Shown here one piece after another: positions 12,511-25,534 of a stretch of DNA of 64,000 nucleotides; position 1 is the first letter of the stretch, and every line of letters starts with the position of its first letter. The stretch covers positions 7,068,001 through 7,132,000 of the forward strand of contig OZ017797.1 in assembly GCA_963969395.1 (NCBI GenBank), read 5' to 3'. Origin of the DNA: Pseudoscleropodium purum. Lineage: Eukaryota; Streptophyta; Bryopsida; Hypnales; Brachytheciaceae. The position numbers were made by a program, and so were the translations under genes. The notes under the pieces were generated by a model, which did not search any database, was not told the origin of the DNA, and saw only the letters and a list, made by a program, of their open reading frames with translations.

Positions 12511-14600
12511 CACTCCAAATAAAAAGGAACTTTCAAATTTTGTAATTCACAAAAACTTGAGAATTAAATATGGGAATCTAGTGTTGGTTTCAACCACACC
12601 TAAAGAAAATACTCTAACAACTTACTCATACAGTGTACATCTAAATCATGCATGCTAAAAGCTATTGTGTGAAATCTCCTTCTAGCTACCTATAGGGTTC
12701 AGCATAAAAATGAATTTTGCAATAATAGTAAGCATCCCAATTGCAAATAGGGTTGGTAGTGGGCAACAATGGGCGATAGTATGCATGCGTTCTTCATACA
12801 AGTCAAACTTGCATTCCTTTTTTCTTTTCTTCATCCTCTAGGCAGGTGAAGGTCATTGACACTCTCATTGAATGTCTTTTTTTTTTCTTTTAGCTTGTTT
12901 TGAAAGGAAGTTGAGGGGAAGTGGTGACAGTTGAAAAGAATGGTGCTCATTGGGCATAGAAGACAAGAAAGGGTGCCCATAGTATATCTTTTGACAAGTT
13001 TTCCTATACACAACACCAAATGCATGGCATGTAAGGTAAGTTGTCACTTTCTTATCCATGCTTTTTATCCATATGTAGGGTGAGTAGGAAGTTGGATTTG
13101 AGAAAAGATAAGAATTCAATGGTCATTAAAAACAAAGAAGATGTAGTGGTTGATGAAACATATTAAATTTTAATTTATCATCAACAAGATTCCTACCCTA
13201 TAGGAGGATTCCCATCAAAGATGGGGTGAGTCATAGAAGTCGCATTTTGTTTACTTATTCAAAAGAAAAAACATTCACAATGGAGGATCTTGCTAAGTAG
13301 TTGCAAGTGGTTTGTTAACTTTATTTAAAAAATAAATTAAAGTCGACACTTCAAATACTCAATGCTCAATGGTTGTATGAGACAAAAGTAGTTGTCACGG
13401 ATTGTTCTTGTCTATTGGTGCAATTGATGGATATTTTTGTATGAAGTGTTGTATGTAAGATTGTTTTTTGTACAATAATAGCAATTTAAAGATATTGGCT
13501 TTAAAAGAATTCAATGCTAAAAAAATATTGTTCTCATCTTAATCATTATAAATAAAACATCATTTTATGGAAAAAAATGATTTTTCAATTTAAAGAATTA
13601 ATTTACCATCTATTTCCAAATTTATTTCTAATTTGTATTTTTTTTTGTAGAATTCCTAATTTCAATAGAAAGATTAGATTCATACACTTTAACTAAAATG
13701 CATAGATTAATAAGGAGAACACCAGCATTGAAAATATGTAGAAGTGCACATCATTTCTAATTTATCAAATCAAAAGGTGGAGAATACTTCTAACTTCCTA
13801 TTACTTTCCATTGTGCTACAAGCTTGTAGACGACTAGACGTCTTCTATTTCAAGGAGATCAAATTTTGTAGATGTAAAACATACCTTTTCAATTATGTGA
13901 AGGCTCAAAGAAAATAAAAGAAGGAAATATACGCATACACATTCATATACTAATTCATTTAATATATGCACAAAATAGTAAGTAAATGGTTTAGTTTGTT
14001 TCTTTTTCAATAATAGAAGAACCAAATTAGTATGAAATTTAACTTGATTGGTAAGGAGAACGTAACAACTGCTTTTAGTATAATTTTTTCTATTAATGAC
14101 AAAAAATGAAGCTAAAGGTTTACAAGAATCCTCACATTAATTTCACCTCCTACAATTATACATTTGTGCATGCATTTGAATACATTTCAAATTTTCTTAT
14201 TTTTCATTTCAATTGACATGAAGTTCATTGTAAAATGTCAATATATTAGTCTTAGGATCCAACATGCCTAAATAATATATAATTTTGGGGGGTATTTCTA
14301 TGTTACAATTTGCAAAAAACTATTATAGTGTAGAGAGTCTTCTTTGAAAAGAAAAATGTAGAAAAGACTTGCAAATTGAAGGAATCAAGCCTTATGGATG
14401 CCACCCCACCTCTCATTGATTTTTTCAATTTTATGTAGTTTTTAAATTAGTTTTGCAAAGATTGAACAACCATTCTTTGATTTGACATATTTGTTAACTT
14501 CTATCATATGCAACATAAGATTCTTTATGTTTTGTCAAAAAAACTAAATGTAGTGCAATTGTTTCCATTCCTTCAAGTGTTCCAACTATTTATTTATTGG
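12511..14600. other. AT-rich intergenic DNA
   Basis: I see no coding sequence, tandem repeat or terminal inverted repeats. The short frames on the minus strand (12831-13119 and 13834-14025) are Lys/Phe-rich translations of A and T runs. Confidence 0.5.
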
Positions 14601-15365
14601 TTAATCCTTATAGTTCCTTGACTATGTTTTCACCCAAAATACTATAAAACTGCTATTTCTAATACAAGTTTTAATAAAATAATTTTTTTTTGAAAATATC
14701 CAACTATAGGATCTTGTAGTATGCTAATATAAAAAGATGTGAAAAAAATTCAAGATTTTTCACTATGTAGATTGCAAGATATTAGCGTTTGAATTGACAA
14801 AAAATCTCTTTTTGGCCTTACAAATAACAAGGCAGTACTTTACAAGGTCACATTTGTATGAAGAAATGTCGAAAATGGTTGCAACTCCTTGGATTCATTC
14901 TTCAAGTCAATTTGGCTAAATGCTTGGAAAATTTCAGATTATTTAGAATTGTATAACTATAGAAAAAAATAGCAAGTAGAAAAAAGTAGAGAATGAATCA
15001 AAATACTAAATTGTTAGTAATTTAGTTATGGAATTGAAAAATTCCAATCTCAATGGTTATAATGTTGTAATGAAAAAAAAAAAAAATTTTGACCTTATTT
15101 TTCTCTCAAAATATTGAAAATTCAGTTAAATAAAGAACTTCAAAGTTTATTTTAGAGTAGAGGATCCATAATTATCCACAAACTAAAATTCCTCTAAACT
15201 TTCATCTCATTTATAAAAATGGAATGATTCAACATTTTTCACATACATATAAATCTAGAAAACCAATTTTTAATTTATATTTTTGAAAAAAGTGATTTTT
15301 TCTAGATCTGCCCAAGTTGCCCGATTTGAGAAACAAACAACATTTTATATCATAACTTTTCACTT
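14601..15365 (-). mobile_element. ~0.9-kb non-autonomous element, copy 3, incomplete
   Basis: In reverse complement it follows copies 1 and 2: TTAATCC at 14601 corresponds to their 3' end, then GACTATGTTTTCACC, 'TTGCAAGATATTAG' and AATTGAAAAATTCCAATC follow in the expected order. The similarity fades near 15365 before the conserved 5' end, so the copy is truncated or badly decayed. No open reading frame. Confidence 0.65.
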
Positions 15366-18120
15366 GTATAATTATGAAAAAACTTTTAATAAAAATAAAG
15401 TTTTTTTAATTATTTTTTTGTAAGATTCATTAGAAATAATTTTAAAATTTTTTCTTGAGAATGTCACAAATATTAAAGTCTTAATGAATAAAATATTTAT
15501 TGACTAAAATATGACTCCAAGTTTATTATGCTTGTTACAATTCATTCTAAAAATATTCATAATATTTAGAGGATTTGAAAAGTATATAATATTTATTTAT
15601 ATATTATTTCTTAAGATTTTTGAAAGACCTTTGGAGTGATTTAAAAGAAATGTAAACTTTCAAAATTTATGAAGTTCTTTTCAAAAATTATATTGAGAAT
15701 CCTCATTTCACTTTCTAAAAAACCTTGAAAAAAATTACTTGTATTAAGAATTTATTTATAAATAAAATGTATTAAATTATTTAAATAATCAAAAAGTATT
15801 TTAAAATTTTCAAAATCATTTTATACAACTATGTTATTTGTACTTCAATATGTTCAAAATTTGTCAAAAAATCTAATTTTTTAATTGAATCTGGCAAATT
15901 CTAAATTGTTCAAATATTAATGAGATTCATTGAATGTGAATAAAACTTGGGTTGCCTAATTCATAGAAAGAATTCTAAAATAAATGGAAGAAATATGGAG
16001 TGATTTTGTATGTGTAGTTAAGAGGTGTAGATTTTGTAAACATAGGTACTTTCCATGTATTCCCTAAACTCTTTGTAAGGCAGTTGCAAGAGACTTTTTT
16101 TTGTGACATTTCAAAGTTTTTATAAAGAAAAAAAAGAAAAAGGAAGATATTATTTTTATTTTAGTATTGTGGTATAAACCTAGGGTACACTACATAAATT
16201 ATTTTTAAAATTATATAAAATCCGATTTCATATTTTTAATTTTTTAAATATGAGATTAAATTTGAAACATGTATTAATACATGTGAAAAATATCATTTTT
16301 TTCAATGTGTGTTTTAAAGTAGAAATCTAATGAAATGTCCTTTAATCCTTAAACATCAACATAGATGTTTGGTGTCCCATGGATGACAAAGAATTCTTCT
16401 TGTAGGATAAGAGTTCAACTATTCATCTTCACAATTTGGTTGTGAAAAAGAAAGGGCAACATCCAATAATTGAGTTTGACATTCAATTAGTGCTTTTGCA
16501 ATTTTTTAAGCCAAAGATTCACACACTAAAAAGGGATGATTTTCAAGGTCACCATTTGTCCTTTTAAGGATTAAAAGGTCAACATCTCTAATTCTTGAAT
16601 TAGCTACAATAGATGGCAATTTTTGCAAGTGTTCAAAGCATTTCGAAAGCTATTGTAGCAATTTAGCCAAATTTACTAGTGATACAATTGGATCCGCCCT
16701 TTTTATTAACTCTTGGTAGGACGCCAATGCCCAAATTTAAGGAACTAAAGGTCACGTAAAATTCAAAGCATCCATTATAGTTTTTTTGTCCCTTATGATT
16801 GTCGAGGTCAAACAACTTGACACGCAGCCTCCATTGAGGTGCAATGTAGGGTTTGGTCCTCCTTGCGTCTAGTTTGTGGTTTGTTGTCTGCGCCTCTCTT
16901 TGCGAGTTTTCCATTTTCCTAGGTAGACTTTGTACTGTTGGTTAAGGATATTATTGTATTGATGCAATGGATTTCGAAGTAGTGGACTCTAATGTTGCTC
17001 CTCTAAGTGCCTTTGAATCATCAACGGAAAGTGGAGAGTGCTAGAGCAAAAATAGATTTGCAAGGAAGTTTAGGGTTTCTTGTAGTAGATCAAAAGCTTC
17101 TACAATTGTTTACTAGAGATGTTGTGGCAATACTGAAGGTTGAGTGTTGTAAAGATGTAAATGCAAAGTAAAGGGGCAATCTACAACAAAATGCAACACA
17201 ATTGGAATATGATTGGAGAGCTTGTGACGAAAATATAAAACCTCTGTCAAGTTTTCACATGGAGATTTGAAGGCGAGTTGCCAAACTATTGTTGTACTTT
17301 TGAACTAGTCTTTGAAAGTTCAAGAAGTTCAAATTAATTGGAACTTTTGACTATAAGCTTAATCACAAGGTCTTATTATATGTCCATCAAAACATGGTTT
17401 GTTGTAAAGTACCTTTTTTGAATTTGTTCACCTCGATAGGTGTTGGAAATTGGCTTAAAAACTCTTGCAAAAATTTTTGTGACATTTTTGTTGTGCTTCC
17501 TGCTTGTGGTATTGTTAAATTGATGGTTTGAGGTTCAACTATATGTGCTACCAATGGCCATGTGCTCAATTTTTGTTCCTGGAGGAACACATAGTAATTA
17601 GTAAACGTGCTTGGCTCAAGTGGAGATAGGAATGGAATTTAGATAAAGAGCTTGAATCTAGAATGAAGAGATGATAACATGCTTGGTATGTTTGCTTGCC
17701 ATTCAATATAATTCAATGGCACAATATTAGTTTTCAATATGGTTTCAAAGGTAAACATTTGCTACATTGTTATGTCCTAGGGTTGTAACAATTAAATGGA
17801 ACTTAGTGAATAGTTTGGAGGCCATGCTGCTTTACTTTTGTGAATGCAAGTTTGGTTGCTAGTGATGGTTTCTATGACTTTGGAGGGCCAATGGAGACTT
17901 GTGGCCATTGTAGTACAATATTTGTCTTGTATATAGATCGGGCCAATTTATTAAATTAATTGCAATTGAATTTGATGTAATTTTTATGGAATTATTAATT
18001 CAGTGTGCAATTGAATTTGGCGTTACTTTTGTAGGTTCAGCTTACGTTCAAGTAAGCCTATGCCACTTACACTGTTAAAATTGCAAAAATAAACATCTAG
18101 ATTAAGAGGGTACATTCCAC
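15366..18120. other. AT-rich DNA with two unrecognised minus-strand frames
   Basis: 16380-17640 is slightly less AT-rich. Minus-strand frames at 16663-16914 (83 codons) and 17387-17590 (67 codons) have mixed amino-acid composition, but I recognise no family, see no splice pattern linking them, and cannot call a gene. The remainder is A/T runs. Confidence 0.35.
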
Positions 18121-18960
18121 GGCAGAAATAGTGACATCAAAATCTTGGTCCTTATCTTTGACTCAAACAAAGGCTCAACCTTTAGATGAAATTTTTGATG
18201 GATGAAAATTTTGTGAATGAAATTTTGATGGATGAAAAAATTTAGTCACATCCAAAATAACAACATTAATATCTTCAATCAAAGATTAGTCCAACCCATT
18301 AGATAATAATCTCCAGTAGATTTTAATTTTCAGCCTTATTGAGAATTGTATCATTGGTATCTTTGATTTGAAGATAAGTTCAACTTAATGAATTATAATT
18401 TCTAGTGAATTTTAATTTTCAATAACACTTAAAATAGTGACAACAATACCTTTTACTCAAAAATAGGTCCAGCCTTATAGATAATAATTTCTAATGGATT
18501 ATAATTTTCAGCCATGTCCCAAATAGTGACATTAGTATCATGGACTCAAAGACAAATTTAACCTAATAGATGATCATTTGTAGTGAATTTTGATTTTCAA
18601 TAACACTTGAAATAGTAACATTAGTATCCTTGACTCAAAGATAAGTTCAACCTGGTAGATTATAATTCCAAAGGATTATAATTTTGAAACCCATTGGAAT
18701 AGTGATACCAAAGGTACGTATCTTGGACTCAAAGATAAGTCCAATCTAGTGGATTATAATTTTCAGAAAATTATAATTTTGAGTTCCATTGGAATAGTGA
18801 CACCAAAAGTATATATCTTTGACTGAAAGATAAGTCCAACCTACTAAATGAAAGTTTCTAGTGGATGATTATTTTTTGGTGGATAAATATTACCAATAAT
18901 TATAATTTTCATTTATAGTTGAAATAGTGACATTAGTATCTTTGAATAGAAGAAAAATTT
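18121..18960. repeat. Degenerate tandem array of ~90-bp units
   Basis: About nine units follow one another with starts near 18250, 18345, 18434, 18522, 18611, 18698, 18792 and 18922. Each contains 'AATAGTGACATTAGTATC', 'ACTCAAAGATAAGTTCAACC' and 'GGATTATAATTTTCA' type blocks. Units differ by substitutions and small indels. Arm A of the second inverted repeat begins inside this array; the opposite arm (near 30840-31047) keeps only two to three units. Confidence 0.8.
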
Positions 18961-19139
18961 AATTGAGTATATGATAATTGTTACTCATGGTCATAAAAAT
19001 ATTTATCTTCTAATTAAAGGTAAGTTGAGCCCAATAGTCAAATCATAGTTTTCTTCAATCCAACGATAATCATCCTCGATACAAGGATATTTATATTGAC
19101 TTCAAGATGATTTAGATCCATTCAACAATATGTAGAGCA

Positions 19140-20600
19140 ATTTATTTTGTAAGTAATTAAATAATCTAGACTTCAATAAAACTATCTTCAAGTCAAAGAT
19201 AATCTTCTTGTAATAAAAATTAATCTTATAGAATTGGATTTCATTCATTTTGGAAGTAAATGTTTTTATCAATGTATCTATGATTTGTAGATAATTTTCA
19301 CATATAAAATTAGATCTAATCAATTCAATAACATCAATCTATTTATGAATTGAAAATACCTTTCCAAAGCTTATTTAACATACTTACACCTACTTCATTG
19401 TCCTTGCAAATTAAGGTAGTGCAATGATACTATTCAATTGAAGTAATATTGAGAATGATTTAAAAATCTAGCTAAAGTAAAAGAATTTAAAAGAAAAGCT
19501 AAAAAAGAACATTAAAGATGGAAACTTTTAAGCCGTTATTGTAGATTGAAAGATGAATTTATGATAGTTTAAAGACAACTTAAAGAAAATCTTAGAACAT
19601 ATTTTGATAAATACATTTTAGGCACTTATGTCAATAATTTCTAGAGTATTATTCTACAATCAAGACAAATTTATCAAAGGAGTATATAATTTGATAGATA
19701 AATCAAGAAAAACTCAAAAAGTTAGATAGATCACTAGATTTGTCTCCTTGGCTCAAAAATAAATATAGACCACTAAACATAATTATTTGTAGAAATTAAT
19801 AAATTTTCTATAATATTTATGCAAAATACACAAACAAATGTCAAAGACTCTTACTATGACATTTAGAATATAACATTATAACCTACAAAAAACTACTTTT
19901 ATTGCCCAAAACAAAAATTATATCAAAATCAAGAATTCAATGATTCATTTTTTAAAAATTGTCATGCTCACTAGAAATGTTGACAACTTTGTTTTTATCC
20001 TTCAATCAAAGATATTCTAAACCTCACTAATTCAAGATATTGTGATGTATTAGTATTACATACACTAATAAAAGAAGTCATTGGTGTGGAATGTAAATTT
20101 CATTTTTGGAAACTATAAAGGAAAGGAATATGTTTGTAAATTCACATTGTGAATTTGATTTGATTGGCATTTGATGATCATGGTGGATTGAAATGTAGAA
20201 CTAAATTATGAGTTTGAAAAACTCAAGATATGGTAGGGGTTGTAGGACTATAACTTTTTATCAAATGTATAATATATTCCTCATACATTTTATACTAAAT
20301 TTAATAATACATGCCTAATGTTTTGTTATTGTCGATGTTGTTTTTGCTCAACCAAAAGTGCTTTTAAGTATGAATTACAATGTTATCATGTTCAAACAAT
20401 CAAATGTTAGAGGTGTATACCACAATTTTACTAGGATGTGGACATGGGTTTTTTTAACATTTTTTGACCTACAAATGTTTGCCTTTGTATTTATACCGGT
20501 AATTCTATGTTATTTTTATTTATTTTTATGAATTTATGTCATAATGTAGCAAAGACATGTTGTAGAGTGTATCATCTTTAGGATACTAACCACAACAAGT
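19140..20600 (+). repeat. Near-identical tract of inverted repeat 2 (arm A)
   Basis: By eye this matches the reverse complement of 29200-30656 with only a few differences (for example one base in GTTATATTC versus GTTATGTTC and a shifted A/T run), about 99% identity. Directly beyond 19140 the arms show several mismatches in a few dozen bases, and the inner arm parts differ at roughly one base in ten. The tract is non-coding; the 73-codon frame in both arms is only a by-product of the identity. Confidence 0.85.
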
Positions 20601-21260
20601 GTCAAAAGAATTGAGTGTCATTTTTGATTTGAGTGGCATGCTCTATTAGTTGTTAATTTAATGAAAATTTCAGAAAATCCTAAATCTTAATGTTTTTAGC
20701 TTGAATATAGTCTCTTTGGTTGTCTTGATTCTTATTAGGCCTCACGTTGTATATAGTTGTCTACATTTATTGAAATTCCTTATTGACGTTTTCAATATTG
20801 TTGATTGTATTGTCATTTGAAGCTTTATAAAGAAGCCTACTATGGAGAAAGAAGGTGCAATTTGGATTATAGAGTATAGCTAATTTACCTTCAATTCAAA
20901 GATAATCAACCTTGTCTCTTACAATTTGTGGAATCTAGACAATTGTCATTTACTAACATTATGTTTTGTCGAAGGTTTTTAAAGACCATCAATGGTCCTT
21001 AAACTCAACTAAAAGAAGATATTGGTGTATAAACAATATCAAGACATTATTGCCAAAGGCACCTTTTTTAAGGTCTCAATCTTTTTCAAGATTTAAAGTT
21101 CCTCAAAGCATTTGTAAGCAAAAATGGAAGGATTGTGAATCTTGACTTTTGGGATTATGTAATGTGGTGGACTATAGAAATAGGTTGTACTATCTTTCTT
21201 GAGTCAAAGATATCTTTAGAGGCTTAGCAATGTTGAAAGTGTTAAAAGTAGCAAATAACA

Positions 21261-21475
21261 ATCTATAAGAAACACTCGTTCTATGTGACAAACCCTAATT
21301 TTTTAAACGGATTTTAGGTGATGTCTTATGTAGCAAATTCATATTTTTATGTCAACATTGATGTTGGTTGAACATTTTTGTTGACATAAAAACATGAGTT
21401 TGTTGCATTAGACATCACTCAAAATTTGTTTACAAAAAGTAGGCTTGTCACATAAAACATGTGTTTCTTATAGTG
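21261..21475. mobile_element. CACTA-type foldback MITE, 215 bp
   Basis: The right end reads TTTCTTATAGTG, i.e. CACTATAAGAAA on the other strand, and the left end ATCTATAAGAAACAC is the same terminus with its first bases altered. The inverted repeats continue inward (TATGTGACAA, then TTTTTAAAC and GTGATGTCT blocks) to a short centre near 21360, so nearly the whole element is a palindrome. The 3-bp flank ACA at 21258-21260 and 21476-21478 fits the 3-bp duplication of CACTA elements. No coding capacity. Confidence 0.75.
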
Positions 21476-21714
21476 ACAATTGTACAACTAGTAGCAATGC
21501 TTAGGCAAGTGATTAAAGTATTCAAAGTCATTAGCCATATTATATCTATTATAGAGTTAACAACAACAAAGGATCTTGATTAAATCCTAAAATAACAAAC
21601 CACCATCGTAAGAAGATAGGAGTCATTTCCTACCACGAAAAAAATTGGCCAATGATTCCCTACTTGGTTGTTGGCACTTTCCTACTAAGTGGAACAATCT
21701 AACCCTAGGGTTTC

Positions 21715-22500
21715 CTTGTTTCATTTACAAGGAGTTGTAGAAGCCTCACTTTTTCAATGTACTTGTGCATTGTGCCATTAGAAAATCCCAAGTGGCTATT
21801 AGGATAGCAAAAGCAAAGCAGGGGATATGAAACAAATAGAGTTGAGACAAAGAAACAAACTTAAGATGCATCGCAAATGAAAAAAAGACAATAATGCAAA
21901 AAGAATGGATAAGAAGAGGGTTGAGACTTAGACCAAGATTAGGATTTCAAGCTCAAAGGGTTGAATTAGAAACCTCACCTTGTAACACACTACTACAATA
22001 AGCACTCCAATAGATATCCCCAAGCAAACACTAAGACAACAATAGCAACGCAAGGGGTGTAAAGTAAAGCGATGAATTTGAAGCAAAGTGAAGGATCCTA
22101 CGCTAATAGAGTTGACATTGAGTTGAGACAAGGGGACACTATTACAAACATGAATGAACAAAGAAAAGATTGAAACTAGACTGAGTAAAGGATGCAATGC
22201 ATAAAGAGCTCACTATGCACCTTGTAATATATTACTACACTACTCTAGTAGGATACTCCAAGTGGGCACTATGACAACAATTGTAAAGCAAAGAATTTAA
22301 AGTTAAGTGAAGAATTCAAAGTAAATAGAAATATAGGTTGAAATATTCTATAATAAGGGCACAAAGATACAACACAAATGGAGAAAGGGGCAATAATGCA
22401 AGATGAATGGATAAATAGATGGTTGAAATAAGGGGACAAGGATGTAATGGAGAAGGGAAAGGTTGACAATTAAGACAAGAGGAGATAAAGGGACAAGGTC
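21715..22500 (-). repeat. Tandem ~245-bp triple block, arm A copy
   Basis: Reverse-complement version of the block at 3940-4735 and the arm-A partner of 28070-28830. Three 'GAGGC(T/C)TC' or related junctions recur about every 240-260 bases. Identity to the arm-B copy is clearly lower than in the 19140-20600 tract. Confidence 0.75.
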
Positions 22501-25097
22501 AAAAGTTGAATTAAGATAGGCATATTTGAGATGTAGAGTTCACATGATGACATTAATTAACCTAATAGTTAATTCTAAATATAGTTTTTGTCCAAATAAA
22601 TCTTTAAAGGGGTATTTTTTTTGTGCATTGCAAATATACTAGTTGAAAACTTCAATTTTTTTTTTTTTTTGTTGCTTTGATTAGGGCAAAAATTTGTTAA
22701 TCTGAATTTGTTTTCTACTAGTGATATAGTCCAATCAACCCATTTTTTTGAGAAATCTTTGACTTCAATTTAGTTTGAAAACATAAAAATTTAGTATTGA
22801 AAAGACTATTTCATTTCAATTCAATTAAAATACAATATAATATAAAAACACTATGATAATTAGTAAAAAAATTTATTCAAATTGAATCATTTCAAATTTA
22901 ACAATTTAAAATATGAAAAAGTACCACCTCTAATTTTCTAAATTTTTTATTCACCAATTATAATTTTTATAATATAATTTTTTTTTAAAGAATACTGACA
23001 TTTCAAAAAATTTAGATTTTCAATCTTTAAGATAATATTTAGAGCCCTACGGAGTAACAATTCTAATCCTACTATCTATGCAAGGCATGCACTTTTGAAT
23101 TTTTGTAGAATTGTTATATTTGCAATGATCCTTTGATATTTATAAGTGCTTTAGTCTAATACCAAATTAAATGTTTTGCTAAAAAATTGTATTTTGTTTT
23201 AACCCTAAAGGATTAAAGAGCCCAAATTAGATATTTAGAAAGCTTGGGGTGGCTCTAATGACTTTTTTATTTGGAATTCTTTCAATAAATTTCCTTAAAA
23301 TGAATTTCAATCACCCTAATTTATATGAGTACCTTTGTTTCACATCATTTTGATAAATATGACAAAAGTTATCAATTTTTTAAATTTCAATGTCAAACTA
23401 AGCAACTAAAATTATATTCTAAAAAGATATTTATTGGATTTTTCAAATTGATATTGATACAAAAACAATATAACCATTGAATGCCAAAGTGTCTCTTGAG
23501 AATTGTCAAGCAACCCATTTCTTCACACACACTAGAGTAAAAAAAACAGCATCTGTGGGATGGGATTAAAAAAACCTAAGACCACCTTTTCTTGCCTTGC
23601 AATATAAAAAAAATGTCATTGAAGTTGCACCAATTGTGTGAATTGAAAAGAAAACAATAATTTCTTTTGAAAAGTTAGCAACGGTGTGATGTAGTTGTGT
23701 AACATATGTATGTAGTGGTGACAATAGGACTTTGTTCATATAAACATGGTATTTGTAAATCAAATGTTCAAATTAATTGATTTTATTGATTTATGAATTA
23801 TACATTATCATTGACTCTCAAAAAATATAACTGCTTGTAGAGAAATAAAAAAATAAAAATTTATTGAAGGATTTAATTAAATTTTTGTACAATTCATTTT
23901 GACTAATTCGATTAAAAGAGTGAATTCAAATTAATTCATTTTATAGAATGAATTCAATTTAGCTTAGTTTAGAGAATGAGTTCAAATTAATTTAGTTTAT
24001 AGAATGAATTCAAATTAATTCGGGTCAGAGAATGATTTCAAAGAATAAATTTAGAATAATTCATTTTAAAGAGTGAATTCAAATCAATCCATCTGAAAGA
24101 ATTTTAGCAGCATGAAGGAGATAAAGATAAAAAAGGAAACATAGATCGAAGAAAAAAATGTTGAAGAGAATAGGGCTTAGGATTGAATTTAAAAGTTTTA
24201 CAAAAAATGATAAAAATCAGGACTTGAATTTTTTTAATGTAATGTAGGGTTTGTTGCATGAAGAAATGTAGAGATTGAGTGTTTCAATGTAGGGAGTTGG
24301 AAATGATTTTTATTCAATGGCTTCATGCCATTTGTACAAAAATTATTCATTGACTACCCTAATATTAAGCTTGTACATGGTTTATTATTATCCACTATCT
24401 AGTCAAAAGTCATTTTGAAAGTCAAATAGATATAATTGACAACAATGAGAAAGTTATGTAGAGTTTTATTTTGTAGATAATTAAGTTATAAATACATTTG
24501 AAGTTACTTTTAAAACTCAATTTTGAAAATTTCTAAAAAGAAACAAAAGCATAGGATATATATTGCTTATTAGAACATTTGCACCACTAGAATTTCCAAT
24601 TTTCAATTTCTTGTCAAAGTTATTAGTAATTTAAATTTTCCTTTCATCAAGTATCAAATTCTATTTTATAATTACTTTAAAGATGAATATCAAATTTCTT
24701 GATTCAATTTTTTTTCATATATTTACAAAGCATTTTCCAATATATTTACAATCTATACATAAAAACATCCCAACTCTTTTCAATAAAAGTACCAACCACT
24801 TTAATTTGTTAAAAAATGCCCTCATTTTTTTCAAAATACATGAGTACAAATAGGTTTATGATTGCATAAATATTGGTTACAATAGGCACAGGTAAAGTAA
24901 GGGTAGTATTGGAATTCAATCAATGGAAATCAACTCAAGAGTTTAGAAGTTGAACCTAACATTCAACAATCAATTGCATTAGGAATATAATATTATCTTG
25001 GAGTTCTGCATGAGAATTTATCAAGCCACTATAGATGGATGGAATAAAGAATTCAAAATAAAGTTTAACATTTAGTAGAAAAATAGGCTTAACTAGT

Positions 25098-25530
25098 GTC
25101 ATTAACTATTATCTCTATTTGACTATTTCAAAATGTCATTAATTATTATATCTATTTGAGTCATTAACTATTATATCTATTTGACTTTCAAAATGTCATT
25201 AACTATTATATCTATTTGAGTCATTAACTATTATATCTATTTGAGTCATTAACTATTATATCTATTTGACTTTCAAAATGTCATTAATTATTATATCTAT
25301 TTGACTATTTCAAAATGTCATTAATTATTATATCTATTTGACTATTTCAAAATGTCATTAATTATTATATCTATTTGACTATTTCAAAATGTCATTAACT
25401 ATTATATCTATTTGAGTCATTAACTATTATATCTATTTGACTTTCAAAATGTCATTAATTATTATATCTATTTGACTATTTCAAAATGTCATTAACTATT
25501 ATCTATTTGACTTTCAAAATGTCTTTTGAA
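25098..25530. repeat. Minisatellite of 25- and 37-bp variants
   Basis: About a dozen units built on 'ATTAACTATTATATCTATTT', each followed by GACTATTTCAAAATGTC, GACTTTCAAAATGTC or GAGTC. Units are nearly identical, in contrast to the surrounding old repeats, so the array expanded recently. It lies in the spacer between arms A and B. The spacing is too short and no leader or unique spacer exists, so this is not a CRISPR array. Confidence 0.9.
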
Positions 25531-25534
25531 TGAA

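Larger units (their letters stand above)
18690..24420 (+). repeat. Arm A of large inverted repeat 2
   Basis: Reverse complement of 26700-31050. Landmarks in order are: the ~90-bp units, a ~1.46-kb AT-rich tract (19140-20600), a CACTA-type MITE (21261-21475), the ~245-bp triple block on the minus strand (21715-22500), the 'CAAGGCATGCACTTTTGAA' block near 23080, an 'AAGACCACCTTTTCTTGCC' block near 23575, an AATTCA-rich block (23870-24100), and 'CAATGGCTTCATGCCATTTG' near 24318. Arm A is longer than arm B because arm B lacks about 0.83 kb between the MITE and the tract. Paired coordinates sum to about 49,796 on the outer side and 51,100-51,190 on the inner side. Confidence 0.85.

Noticed and set aside
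16663..17590. Possible decayed retrotransposon gag frames
   Set aside because: No zinc knuckle, protease or reverse-transcriptase motif, and no flanking long terminal repeats were found.
19102..19323. 73-codon frame repeated almost unchanged at 30473-30694
   Set aside because: Conservation reflects the nearly identical inverted-repeat tract, not selection on protein: composition is Ile/Lys/Asn-rich, and the surrounding non-coding DNA is equally conserved.
25098..25530. CRISPR-like regular repeats
   Set aside because: Units are directly adjacent with no unique spacers, no cas genes are present, and the DNA is from a plant nucleus.
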